From: DASYUM01 sp036001225
Lineage (GTDB): Bacteria > Methylomirabilota > Methylomirabilia > Rokubacteriales > DASRDR01
Assembly (NCBI GenBank): GCA_036001225.1
Contig: DASYUM010000284.1
Coordinates: 1 to 14,639, forward strand
Direction: 5' to 3'
Length of the DNA stretch: 14,639 nt
Every line of letters begins with the position of its first letter. Positions within the stretch are counted from its first letter, which is position 1. Positions 4,381 through 14,639 of the stretch are shown here, in pieces. Below the pieces are notes generated by a model. That model was not told where the DNA came from, did not search any database, and saw only the letters and a program-made list of their open reading frames with translations. A program made the position numbers and the translations under genes.

Positions 4381-6737
4381 GGCCGGCCCTCCCTCTCGCG
4401 GGCTGACTCCGTTGGCCTGGCCGCCTGGAGGGCGCGCCAGACGCGGTCGCCGGTGGCGGGCATGTCGAGCTCCCGGACGCCCAGGGGCGCCAGGGCGTTC
4501 ATCACCGCGTTCATCACGGCCGGCAGGGCGCCGACGGTGCCGGCTTCCCCGGCGCCCTTGGCGCCCAGGGGGTTGAGCGTGGTCGGGACCGGATGGCTCT
4601 CCACCACGACATCGCACAGGGTGTCGGCACGCGGGATCGCGTAGTCCAGGAAGGTCCCCGTCAGGAGCTGGCCGGACTCCGGCTCGTACACGACCCGCTC
4701 CAGCAAGGCCTGGCCGATCCCCTGGGCGATCCCGCCGTGGAGCTGGCCCTTCAGGGTCAGCGGATTGATGACGGTGCCGACGTCATCGACGACCACGTAG
4801 TTGAGCAGCGTGACCTCGCCGGTCTCGGGGTCGATCTCCAGCTCGCAGACGTGGCAGCCGTTGGGGAACGTGTCGGCCGGGGGAACGAAGGTTCCCGTCT
4901 CGTACAGCCCGGGCTCCAGGCCGGGCGGCAGGCTGGCGGGCTGGAAGGCAGCCCGGGCGACCTCCCGGAGGGCGACCGCGCGGTCGGTCCCCGCCACCAC
5001 GAACCGGCCGTCGGCGAGCGCGATGTCCGCCTCGGCCGCCTCCAGCAGGCGGGCGGCGATCTTCTTCCCCTTCGCGATCACCTTGTCGGCGGCCAGCCAC
5101 AGCGCGCTGCCACCGATGACCGTGGAGCGCGACCCCACGGTGCCGAGGCCGAACGCGACGCGGTCGGTGTCCCCGTCGATATAGCGGACCTCCCCGGGAT
5201 CGAGGCCGAGCCGCTCGTGGAGGATCTGCTTGAACGTGGTCTCGTGGCCCTGGCCCTGGCTCTTGGTGCCCATCAGGATGGTCGCCGTCCCGCTCGGGTC
5301 GAACCGGATCTCGGCGAACTCGGGCTGGGGCGCCGCCGCCCGCTCGATGGCGTTCGCCAGGCCGAGGCCCCGCAGCTTGCCGCGCCCGCGCGCCGCCGCG
5401 CGGCGGGCGGCGAAGCCGGCGACGTCGGCGAGCCCGAGGGCCGCGTCCATGTTCTTCTCGAACTCGCCGCAGTCGTAGACGAGACCGAGGGCGGTGCGAT
5501 ACGGCATCGCCGAGGGCGGGATCAGGTTCATCCGCCGCAGCGCGACCGCGTCCAGTCCCAGCTCGCGGGCGGCATCGTCGATCAGCCGCTCGATGACGTA
5601 GGTGGCCTCGGGCCGCCCCGCGCCCCGGTAGGGCGCGGTCGGGCTCGTGTGGGTGAGGACGCAGGTGACGTGGACGGACGCGGTGGGCAACGTGTAGACG
5701 CCGGCCAGGGTGCCGACGTTGGTGAACGTCGGCAGCAGGTTGCGGTCCGAGGAGACGTAGGCGCCGACGTTGGCGATGGTCCGGACGCGGAGGCCGAGGA
5801 AGCGCCCGGCCCGGTCGAGCGCCAGCTCCGCCTCGCTGATGTTGTCCCGCGCGTGCTCGTCGGCCAGGAGCGCCTCCCGGCGCTCGCAGGTCCACTTGAC
5901 CGGGCGGCCGAGTCGCCGGGCCGCCCACAGCACGAGCCGGTGCTCGGCGTACTGCCAGCCCTTGGAGCCGAAGGCGCCGCCGATGTCGCCGGCGATGACG
6001 CGGATCGCGTGCTCGGGCACCCGGAAGATCATGCTGGCCAGCGCGTTGCGGACGCGGTGCGGGTACTGGACGTCGGCGTAGAGGGTGTAGCGGTCCTCGC
6101 CGGGATCGTAGACGCCGAGGGCGCCGCGGGGCTCCAGGTACTGGGCGTGCACCCGCGTGATCACGTAGCGGCGGCGGATCACGCGGTCGGCCCGGGCGAA
6201 GGCGGCGTCGGTGGCGGCCCGGTCGCCCGCCTCGAAGACGTTGGAGACATTGTCGGGGCACTCGTCCCACACCGGCGGACTGCCCGGCGCGGCCGCGGCG
6301 TCCGTCGAGGTCACCGACGGCAGCGGGTCGTAGTCCACCTGGACCCGCTCGGCCGCGTCCTCGGCCTTGGCCAGCGTCTCGGCGACCACGAACGCGATTG
6401 GATCGCCCACGTAGCGGACCCGCTCCGGGACGAGGCCCGGGTGGGCGGGCGCGAACATCGGGGAGCCGTCGGGCCGCTTCCGGCGGAGCGTGGTCCGCGT
6501 GGTGCCCAGCCCGTCCCGGGCCAGGTCGGCCCCGGTGAAGACCGCGAGGACCCCCGGGGCCGCCGCCGCGCCGGCCGTCTCGATGGATCGGATCCGCGCG
6601 TGGGCGTGGGGCGAGCGCAGCACGACCGCGTAGGTCTGGCCGGGGAGGGTCACGTCGTGGACGAACCGGCCTTCGCCGCGGACCAGCCGCCGGTCCTCGA
6701 AGCGCCTGACGGGCTGACCGATCCCGAACCGTCCCAC
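4377..6737 (-). CDS. CoxL-like molybdenum hydroxylase large subunit (xanthine dehydrogenase family, form II type)
   Basis: The likely start is GTG at 6737, 11 bases after the LigA-type stop, giving 786 residues beginning with the family-typical GRFGIGQPVRR. No clear Shine-Dalgarno is seen, so translation is probably coupled to the upstream gene. The two Mo-binding domains are complete: GGAFGSKG (253-260), PYRGAGR (369-375), GQGQGHE near 494-499, and the catalytic Glu in GAKGAGE (E731). The PYRGAGR segment matches form II CoxL-like proteins. Genuine CO dehydrogenase has a Cys-containing AYRCSFR loop, so CO oxidation is not expected. The enzyme should hydroxylate an aromatic or heteroaromatic C-H using water. 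It normally needs a 2Fe-2S subunit and often an FAD subunit, and neither is encoded nearby. It lies between the LigA-type and FAH-family genes, overlapping the latter by four bases, consistent with a catabolic pathway. Confidence 0.88.
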   Translation of the reverse strand: MGRFGIGQPVRRFEDRRLVRGEGRFVHDVTLPGQTYAVVLRSPHAHARIRSIETAGAAAAPGVLAVFTGADLARDGLGTTRTTLRRKRPDGSPMFAPAHPGLVPERVRYVGDPIAFVVAETLAKAEDAAERVQVDYDPLPSVTSTDAAAAPGSPPVWDECPDNVSNVFEAGDRAATDAAFARADRVIRRRYVITRVHAQYLEPRGALGVYDPGEDRYTLYADVQYPHRVRNALASMIFRVPEHAIRVIAGDIGGAFGSKGWQYAEHRLVLWAARRLGRPVKWTCERREALLADEHARDNISEAELALDRAGRFLGLRVRTIANVGAYVSSDRNLLPTFTNVGTLAGVYTLPTASVHVTCVLTHTSPTAPYRGAGRPEATYVIERLIDDAARELGLDAVALRRMNLIPPSAMPYRTALGLVYDCGEFEKNMDAALGLADVAGFAARRAAARGRGKLRGLGLANAIERAAAPQPEFAEIRFDPSGTATILMGTKSQGQGHETTFKQILHERLGLDPGEVRYIDGDTDRVAFGLGTVGSRSTVIGGSALWLAADKVIAKGKKIAARLLEAAEADIALADGRFVVAGTDRAVALREVARAAFQPASLPPGLEPGLYETGTFVPPADTFPNGCHVCELEIDPETGEVTLLNYVVVDDVGTVINPLTLKGQLHGGIAQGIGQALLERVVYEPESGQLLTGTFLDYAIPRADTLCDVVVESHPVPTTLNPLGAKGAGEAGTVGALPAVMNAVMNALAPLGVRELDMPATGDRVWRALQAARPTESAREREGRP

Positions 6738-6748
6738 GGTCGGGGCGA

Positions 6749-6964
6749 TCAGATCGTGAAGCGGCGGCGAAAGACCCGGCGGATCAGATAGGGGTTGGCG
6801 CCGAGCTCGTAGAGCTTGGCGATGTCGCCCGCCTTGAGGGCGGCCCGCTCGGCGTCGCTCAACTCGTGGCCGGCCATCTCCTCGTCGGTGAAGGCGTCCT
6901 TCATCAGGTGCTGGCGGGCGATGGCGGTCAGGATCTTGTTGAGCGGATACGAGGTCTTGATCAT
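6749..6964 (-). CDS. Short LigA-type small subunit of extradiol dioxygenase (71 aa)
   Basis: ATG at 6964 overlaps the LigB-type stop (ATGA), giving 71 residues. The sequence shows the helical LigA core: LNKILTAIARQHLMKDAF (8-25), SDAERAALKAGDIAKLYELG (36-55) and GANPYLI (55-61), where the G-x-NP turn is the LigA/PF07746 hallmark. In protocatechuate 4,5-dioxygenase the alpha chain (about 139 residues) caps the active site of the catalytic LigB chain. This version is only about the core helical domain, so it is a minimal form. It is cytoplasmic and presumably assembles with the gene product directly upstream. The C-terminus is strongly basic (RRVFRRRF). No enzymatic residues of its own are expected. 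Confidence 0.82.
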   Translation of the reverse strand: MIKTSYPLNKILTAIARQHLMKDAFTDEEMAGHELSDAERAALKAGDIAKLYELGANPYLIRRVFRRRFTI

Positions 6965-7800
6965 GGGTGGACCCATACCGTCGCACAGCCCGTGATCCAC
7001 TCGGCGACGGGCTCGTAGGCGAGGACGTCGCCCTTCCAGCCGGGCAGCGCGCCCAGGAGGGCGATCCAGTTCCGGATCTCCTGGCCGCCGTTGCCGCCCT
7101 CCCGCTCGACCTCGTCGTAGCTGAGGCGGGCGAGCGCCTCCACGTCCCCCCGCGTGACGTGGTCGAGCACCCGGAGATCGAAGTCGGGGTTGATGCGCCC
7201 GGTCTCCGGCGTGCCGACCCAGTGGGAGAGGCCCCCAGTGGCGAGCAGGGCCACCCGCTCCCGGGCCGGCCGGGACCGGACGAACCCGCCCACGAAGGCC
7301 CCCACCTCGCGCGAGCGTCGCGGGACCGGCAGGGGCGGCGCCCCGCAGTTCGTGTACACCGTCACGATCGGCACGCTCCCGTCCCCGGCGGGCATGAGGA
7401 AGTGGAGCGGCACCGACAGCTCGTCCCAGCTCTCGATCTCGTAGGAGTAGGCGAAGTCGATGCCGCCCGCCAGCCCGGCCTCGAGGAGCGCCATGGCCCA
7501 CTCCGGGTGGCCCGGGACCTTGCGGGGTGGGATTCGCATCAGCTTGGCCCCGCCCGCGCTGGGGGCGTCGTAGGCGGCCGCCAGCCCGACGCAAAAGGCG
7601 GGCAGGTTGTTGTAGGCGAAGTTCTGAAGGTGATCGTTGACGAACATCACGAGGAGCTCGGGGCGGGCCGCCGCCAGCCGCCGGCCCACCTCCCGGAAGC
7701 CCGCGTACAGTCGATCGCGCTGCTCCGGCTTCGACACCTCGGGTTTCCCGGTGATGAGGGGCGCGTGAGAAGTCAGCGCGGCCGCCACGATGTCAGCCAT
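6961..7800 (-). CDS. LigB-type catalytic subunit of extradiol ring-cleavage dioxygenase
   Basis: ATG at 7800 follows a GAGGCGGAGG ribosome binding site and begins 279 residues. The metal and catalytic residues known from Sphingobium LigB (H12, H61, E242, H195) have clear counterparts: H12 in TSHAP, H57 in NDHLQNF, E241 in GGQEIRNWI and H193 in GGLSHWVG. It therefore should bind Fe(II) and cleave a catechol-type ring beside the hydroxyls, as in protocatechuate 4,5-dioxygenase, gallate dioxygenase or 2-aminophenol 1,6-dioxygenase. The segment around 131-146 (PLHFLMPAGDGSVPIV) and the partner LigA-type gene support the LigAB group rather than stand-alone MhpB. It is the first gene of a five-gene minus-strand operon. 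The substrate is unknown; neighbouring hydroxylase and FAH-family genes suggest an aromatic or N-heteroaromatic acid. Confidence 0.88.
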   Translation of the reverse strand: MADIVAAALTSHAPLITGKPEVSKPEQRDRLYAGFREVGRRLAAARPELLVMFVNDHLQNFAYNNLPAFCVGLAAAYDAPSAGGAKLMRIPPRKVPGHPEWAMALLEAGLAGGIDFAYSYEIESWDELSVPLHFLMPAGDGSVPIVTVYTNCGAPPLPVPRRSREVGAFVGGFVRSRPARERVALLATGGLSHWVGTPETGRINPDFDLRVLDHVTRGDVEALARLSYDEVEREGGNGGQEIRNWIALLGALPGWKGDVLAYEPVAEWITGCATVWVHP

Positions 7801-7839
7801 GCGGTGCCTCCGCCTCAGCCCTCGATCCCATCGGCTCGT

Positions 7840-7868
7840 ATTCTAGGACAGCGGCGGGGAACGGGGAA
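7840..7868 (-). promoter_or_regulatory. Candidate sigma-70-like promoter of the catabolic operon
   Basis: On the minus strand TTCCCC (7868-7863, 3 of 6 to TTGACA) is followed after 17 bases by TAGAAT (7845-7840, 5 of 6 to TATAAT). The predicted transcript would start near 7833, about 33 bases before the LigB ATG. The 95-base gap after the aconitase stop has no convincing terminator, so read-through from the upstream operon is also possible. Confidence 0.35.
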
Positions 7869-7895
7869 GCCCTCCTCGGTCTCGGGCCGCCCGGC

Positions 7896-10789
<2,894 letters not shown>

Positions 10790-10793
<4 letters not shown>

Positions 10794-11851
10794 GACGAAA
10801 AGACCCACACGTCGTTGCGAGGGAACTCCAGCCAGTGCTCCCCGCTCGGGAGGGGCGCCGGGCCGTAGGCCCGCAACAGCATCTCGCCCAGGTGAAAGAC
10901 GTGCTCCCACCGGTCGCCGAGGAACATCGAGGTGGTGAGGCGTACCCGCAGGCGGTTCTCGCCCGGGCCGTCGGCCAACCGCACCCGCTCCAACCGGATC
11001 ATGCCGACCGCGGCTTCCCCGTTCTCCACCTTGCCCCGCGCCCTCCCCCACAGGCTCCACCCGTCGCCGGCGAGCCGGGCGGCGCCGTCGGCGAGCTGGG
11101 AGACCCGGCCCGGGATGCGGTTGTTGTTCCCCATGAACTCGGCGGTGAACAGACTGCCGGGCTCGCCGTACATCTGCTGGGGCGAGCCCTCCTGCTCGAT
11201 CCGCCCCTCGGAGAGCAGGAGGATGCGGTCGGACATGGCCATCGCCTCGCTCTGGTCGTGGGTGACGACCAGCGCCGAGAGCTGCAGCTCCAGGATGAGC
11301 GCCCGCAGCCAGGCCTTGGCTTCCTCCCGCAGCTTGGCGTCCAGGTTGGACAGCGGCTCGTCCATGAGGATCACCGGCGGGTTGTAGACGAGGGCCCGGG
11401 CAATGGCGACCCGCTGCTGCTGGCCGCCGGAGAGCTGGTGGGGAAACCGCGAGCTCAGGTGTCCGAGCCCGAGCTCTTCCAGCGCCGCCTTGACCCGCCG
11501 CTGGATCTCGGCGGGGACCACCTTGCGCAGTCGGAGCCCGTAGGCCACGTTCTCGAACACGGTCTTGTGCGGCCACAGGGCGTAGGACTGGAAGACCAGA
11601 CCCAGGTTGCGCTGCTCGGCAGGGACTTCGACGCCGGCGCGCCCGTCGAACACCACGTCGTCGCCGATGCGAATCACGCCCCGGTGGGGGACCTCCAGCC
11701 CGGCCACGGCCCGCAGCAGCGTGGTCTTGCCGCTGCCGGACGGGCCCAGCAGCGCGACCACCTCGCCCCGCTCGAGCTGCATGGACACGCCCTTGAGGAC
11801 GGCGTTGCTGCCGTAGCTCAAGTAGAGCTCTTCGACGCTGAGCTTAGTCAT
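10790..11851 (-). CDS. ABC transporter ATP-binding protein, Fe3+/spermidine (AfuC/PotA-like) family
   Basis: ATG at 11851 overlaps the permease 3' end by eight bases and encodes 353 residues. The nucleotide-binding domain is complete: Walker A GPSGSGKTT (36-44), Q-loop VFQSYALWPH (Q88), signature LSGGQQQRVAIARAL (140-154), Walker B VILMDEP (160-166), D-loop SNLDAKLR and H-loop VVTHDQ (H198). The PHKTVFENVAYGLR stretch is typical of the FbpC/AfuC and PotA group. Residues from about 240 to the end form the C-terminal TOBE-like regulatory domain. The protein powers uptake through the permease encoded just upstream, on the cytoplasmic face of the inner membrane. Its stop codon is shared in a GTGA overlap with the aconitase start, so the two proteins are probably translationally coupled. 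Confidence 0.92.
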
Positions 11852-13514
11852 GGAGCTTCACCCCGAATCGCAGGGCGACCGCGAGGCCCACCCCGACCAG
11901 GGCCACGTTGATCAGGGACAGGGCGGCCACCATGTCGGCGCCCCCGGTCGCCCACAGCGAGACGAGCAGCGCGCCGATCACCTCGGTGCCGGGACTGAGC
12001 AGGTACACGCCGGTCGAGTACTCCCGCTCGAAGATCATGAACACCAGCAGCCAGCTGGCCAACAGCCCGTAGCGGATCAGCGGCAGCGTCACGTCGCGGC
12101 TGGTGCGCCCCCGGCTGGCGCCGATGGTCTTGGCCGCCTCCTCCAGCTCGGGTCCCACCTGCAGGAGCGAGCTGGAGATCAGGCGCATCCCGTAGGCCAG
12201 CCACACCACCGTGTAGGCGAGCCACACGCTGAAGATCGTCGTGCGCAGCGGCGCCAGCGGCGGGAAGAAGAGGAAGACCCACAGGAACGCCAGGCCGGCC
12301 AGCAGTCCCGGCACCGCCCGCGGCACCAGCACCAAGTAGTCGATGAAGCGCGACCAGCCGTCCGGCTGCCGGTGGGTGGCCAGCCCGATCGCGGTGTAGC
12401 AGGCGACGGCCACGGCGCCGCCGATGACGCCGATCAGCACGCTGTTGAGGATGCCGCGCACCAGCGTCGGCTGTTCGAAGATGGTGCGGAAGTGTTCCAG
12501 CGTCCACACGTCGGCCAGCCGCACCCCTTCGCCCCAGTTGCTGACGAAGGCCCGCAGTCCGATGCCGGACAAGGGCACGAACACGGTCACGACCAGCCAG
12601 ACGCCGAGGAGCGCGGCGGCCGCCCAGCGCCAGGCCCCCAGCGGCAGTGGCCGCTGGCGGCCGGCCTTCCCCTTCACCGTCACATACTTGCCGGCGGTCC
12701 TCAGCAGGTACCGCTGCAGCATCACCAGGGGGAAGGTGATCGCGATGATGCACACCGCGACGGCCGCCATCAGGTGGTAGGACGGGGTGCCGAGCTTGTT
12801 GGTCAGCTTGTAGAGGTAGGTGGCCAGCACCAGGTGCCCTTCGGGGTCGCCCAGGACCAGCGGCAGGCCGAAGATCTCGAAGCCGAGGAAGAACACCAGC
12901 ACGCCGCTGAACAGCAGCGCCGGCGCCACCATCGGCAGGCTCACGTCCTTGGCCACCCGGAGGGGGCCGGCCCCGGTCATGCGGGCGGCTTCCTCCACGT
13001 CGGAGCCCAGGCTCTTCAGCGCCGACGAGGAGTAGAGGTAGACGTGGGGGACATGGGTCAGCCCGGCGATGATGGCGATGCTGGTCAGCGAGTAGATGTT
13101 CCAGGGCACCGACCCGATCAGGCTCTTGGCCCACACCGAGTAGAAGCCGACCGGACCCGCCGCCACCACGTACCCGAAGGCGAGCACCATCGGCGAGATG
13201 AACACCGGGATCAGCAGGAGCGGCTCGATCCAACTGCCGCCCGGCAGGTCGGTGCGGACGATCAGGAACGCGAGGATCGCGCCCAGGGGCACGGCGATCA
13301 CCGCCATCCCGCACGCGATGATCAAGGAGTTGGCGAACGCCTGCCAGAAATCCGAGTCGGCGAAGATGAACTCGAACGCCCCGACCCCGAGCGCCTTCCG
13401 GGGCATGAAGAAGGGCGCGTCGAGCAAGCTCTGATAGAGGATCAACCCCAGCGGCAGGAACACGGCCAGCCCGGTCAGGGAGATGACCGCGGCCCGGGGG
13501 AGCGCGGCGCGCAC
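11844..13514 (-). CDS. ABC transporter permease with two fused membrane modules, Fe3+/AfuB-like family
   Basis: GTG at 13514 shares its first base with the last base of the binding-protein stop (TAGTG), giving 556 residues. There are about twelve hydrophobic segments arranged as two tandem permease modules joined near residues 280-300 by a basic linker. Each module carries the EAA loop that docks the ATPase: EEAARMTGAGPLRVAKDVSLP in the first half (split, about residues 174-194) and EEAAKTIGASRGRTSRDVTLP in the second half. This two-in-one layout is typical of FbpB/AfuB-type permeases. It forms the inner-membrane channel of the importer encoded with the flanking binding protein and ATPase. 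The frame upstream of the GTG is a shadow of the binding-protein gene. The substrate cannot be inferred from the permease alone. Confidence 0.9.
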   Translation of the reverse strand: MRAALPRAAVISLTGLAVFLPLGLILYQSLLDAPFFMPRKALGVGAFEFIFADSDFWQAFANSLIIACGMAVIAVPLGAILAFLIVRTDLPGGSWIEPLLLIPVFISPMVLAFGYVVAAGPVGFYSVWAKSLIGSVPWNIYSLTSIAIIAGLTHVPHVYLYSSSALKSLGSDVEEAARMTGAGPLRVAKDVSLPMVAPALLFSGVLVFFLGFEIFGLPLVLGDPEGHLVLATYLYKLTNKLGTPSYHLMAAVAVCIIAITFPLVMLQRYLLRTAGKYVTVKGKAGRQRPLPLGAWRWAAAALLGVWLVVTVFVPLSGIGLRAFVSNWGEGVRLADVWTLEHFRTIFEQPTLVRGILNSVLIGVIGGAVAVACYTAIGLATHRQPDGWSRFIDYLVLVPRAVPGLLAGLAFLWVFLFFPPLAPLRTTIFSVWLAYTVVWLAYGMRLISSSLLQVGPELEEAAKTIGASRGRTSRDVTLPLIRYGLLASWLLVFMIFEREYSTGVYLLSPGTEVIGALLVSLWATGGADMVAALSLINVALVGVGLAVALRFGVKLHD

Positions 13515-14608
13515 TACTTGCCGCCTTTGATCGCCTGTTGCCACTGCTTGATGAACTCCAGGCGCTTGGCCTGATCGAGGTAGGCCAGCAGCTCCGGCCC
13601 GACCGGGATCGGCTTCAGGCTCGGCCCCAGGCTCTTGGCCAGGCCGGCCGCGGTCAGCTCGCCCTCCACGTCCGCCCGGATCGCGCCCAGATCGGACTGG
13701 TTCGCGACGATGGTCTGGCCGCGCTTGGACAAGAGGTAGTCGGTCCACAGCTTGGCCGCGTTCGGGTGCTGGGCGGTCTTGGAGATGAACAGGATGCGTG
13801 ACATCACGAGCGTGTAATCCTTGGGCATCACGACGCCGATCCCCTGGTCCTTCTTGGCGCGCACCAGGGCATAGGAGCCGATGATGTTGTAGCCGAGCAG
13901 GTTCTCGCCCGAGCTGATGCGCTCCATCATCGTCCCCGTGCTCGACTGGAAGCGGGGGCCGACCGCGCCGAGCGCCCGGGCCAGATCCCAGAAGTTCGGA
14001 TTGGTCTTGCTGTCCTGGGTGATCAGGAGGAACCCGAGGCCCGACTTCTCGATGTCGTAGGTCGTGACCTTGCCCTTGAACTTGTCGGCCTTCTCCTTGA
14101 GCATGCGGACCAGGTCGGCGTGGCTCTGGGGGACGTCGTCCGCCGTCAGCAGCCGCTTGTTGTAGACGATGGCGATCGGCTCGTAGGTCGTGCCGAACGC
14201 TTCGTTCTTCCACACGGCCCAGCCGGGCAGCTTGGCGAGCTCCGGCGACGCGTAGCTGGCGGCGGCCCCGTCGCTCACCAGCTTGATCTGGAGGTCCATG
14301 GCCGAGCTCCACACCGCGTCGGCCGACCCGCCCCCGGCGGCCTTCTCGCTGATGAAGCGGTTGTACACCTCGGTGCTGTTCATGTCGTTGTATTCGACCT
14401 TCAGCCCGGGATACAGCGCCTCGAAGTCCTTGATCAGGGGGGTCGCGGCCGCGGTGTCGGTGGTGGAGTAGAGCACCAGCTTGGCTTCCTTCTTCGCGGC
14501 CGCCACCGTCTCCCCGTAGTTCGCCGGGTAGCCGGCCGGCACTTGCCCGGCGGCCAGCGCCGGCAGCAGGCCCACCGCGAGGCCGAGCAGATGGCAAAGG
14601 AATCTCAT
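13514..14608 (-). CDS. Periplasmic solute-binding protein, COG1840 (Fe3+/AfuA-like) family
   Basis: ATG at 14608 follows TAGGAGGTAG (14611-14620), an excellent ribosome binding site. The 364-residue product has a Sec signal peptide (about residues 1-20, cleavage near ALAAG). It has no lipobox Cys, so it is a soluble periplasmic protein of a diderm. The mature part shows the family order: KLVLYSTTD (43-51), PLIKDFEALYPGLKVEY (57-73), ADAVWSSAMD (96-105), YEPIAIVYNK (142-151) and HPNAAKLWTDYLLSKRGQ (281-298). At the place where FbpA/FutA ferric-binding proteins have two adjacent Tyr ligands, this protein reads NIIGSYALVR, with a single Tyr at 246. The substrate may therefore be an organic anion, phosphonate or ligand-bound metal rather than free Fe3+. 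It is the first visible gene of the transporter-aconitase operon. Confidence 0.9.
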   Translation of the reverse strand: MRFLCHLLGLAVGLLPALAAGQVPAGYPANYGETVAAAKKEAKLVLYSTTDTAAATPLIKDFEALYPGLKVEYNDMNSTEVYNRFISEKAAGGGSADAVWSSAMDLQIKLVSDGAAASYASPELAKLPGWAVWKNEAFGTTYEPIAIVYNKRLLTADDVPQSHADLVRMLKEKADKFKGKVTTYDIEKSGLGFLLITQDSKTNPNFWDLARALGAVGPRFQSSTGTMMERISSGENLLGYNIIGSYALVRAKKDQGIGVVMPKDYTLVMSRILFISKTAQHPNAAKLWTDYLLSKRGQTIVANQSDLGAIRADVEGELTAAGLAKSLGPSLKPIPVGPELLAYLDQAKRLEFIKQWQQAIKGGK

Positions 14609-14628
14609 CCCTACCTCCTAGTCTTGTC

Positions 14629-14639
14629 GGGGGGGGGGG
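14629..14639. repeat. Run of eleven G residues at the window edge
   Basis: The window ends in at least eleven consecutive G, about 20 bases upstream of the binding-protein start codon and so inside or next to its leader or promoter. It may continue beyond the window. It could be a slippage-prone tract or a sequencing/assembly artefact at a contig end. Confidence 0.6.

Noticed and set aside
4377..6737. Aerobic carbon monoxide dehydrogenase large subunit
   Set aside because: The active-site loop reads PYRGAGR without the Cys of the AYRCSFR loop of true CoxL, and no coxM/coxS genes flank it.
4593..6791. A 732-codon plus-strand open frame opposite the CoxL-like gene
   Set aside because: Same reason: compositionally biased shadow with no recognisable motifs, antisense to a gene with complete catalytic motifs.
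6738..6986. N-terminal extension of the CoxL-like frame to an ATG at 6986
   Set aside because: The extension overlaps the whole LigA-type gene in another frame and has no family similarity. The family N-terminus (GRFGIGQPVRR) begins at the GTG at 6737.
10794..11576. Upstream extension of the aconitase frame into the ATPase gene
   Set aside because: The extra residues are a frame-shifted shadow of the ABC ATPase. Aconitase similarity begins just after the GTG at 10793.
11850..13574. A 574-codon plus-strand open frame opposite the permease gene
   Set aside because: Rich in Gln, His, Gly and Asp with no hydrophobic core or family motif; shadow of the transmembrane gene.

Overview
The window is GC-rich (roughly 70% by eye) and densely coding. 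Third codon positions are mostly G or C, GTG starts are frequent (four of the ten genes with a visible start that were examined closely), and stops and starts overlap repeatedly. This suggests a free-living, metabolically versatile soil or sediment bacterium. The mix of exported beta-propeller/cytochrome c pair, FAH-family enzyme, LigAB-type and DODA-type dioxygenases and CoxL-like hydroxylase resembles Candidatus Rokubacteria/Methylomirabilota or a GC-rich proteobacterium. That placement is inference only, because no phylogenetic marker lies in the window. No tRNA, rRNA, CRISPR array, insertion sequence or phage gene was recognised.

Layout: (1) Positions 1-749 (+) hold the 3' part of a cyclic-nucleotide-gated K+ channel, followed by a 35-residue single-helix membrane peptide (893-1000, +). 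A perfect 24-bp palindrome separates this from a convergent DUF1059 gene (1050-1226, -). (2) A divergent promoter region leads to a plus-strand pair (1375-2735): an exported Vgb-like beta-propeller and, overlapping its stop codon, an exported class I cytochrome c. (3) A tight minus-strand catabolic operon (7800 down to 2732) reads LigB-type extradiol dioxygenase, a short LigA-type subunit, an orphan CoxL-like molybdenum hydroxylase subunit, an FAH-family hydrolase/isomerase and a DODA-type dioxygenase. The last gene overlaps the convergent cytochrome gene by 4 bp. (4) A second minus-strand operon (14608 down to 7896) reads periplasmic binding protein, fused double permease and ATPase of the Fe3+/AfuABC-like ABC family, and finally a full-length aconitase whose GTG start overlaps the ATPase stop.

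How the genes may work together: the catabolic operon contains ring hydroxylation (molybdenum enzyme), ring cleavage (LigAB and possibly DODA) and processing of the cleavage product (FAH family), so it probably degrades an aromatic or N-heteroaromatic acid. The substrate cannot be read from sequence. The ABC-aconitase operon couples import of an unknown small anion or metal complex to a TCA-cycle Fe-S enzyme. The binding protein lacks the paired tyrosines expected of ferric-binding proteins, so the annotation 'iron transporter' should not be taken for granted. The window ends in a run of eleven G residues just upstream of the binding-protein gene, possibly a contig edge.
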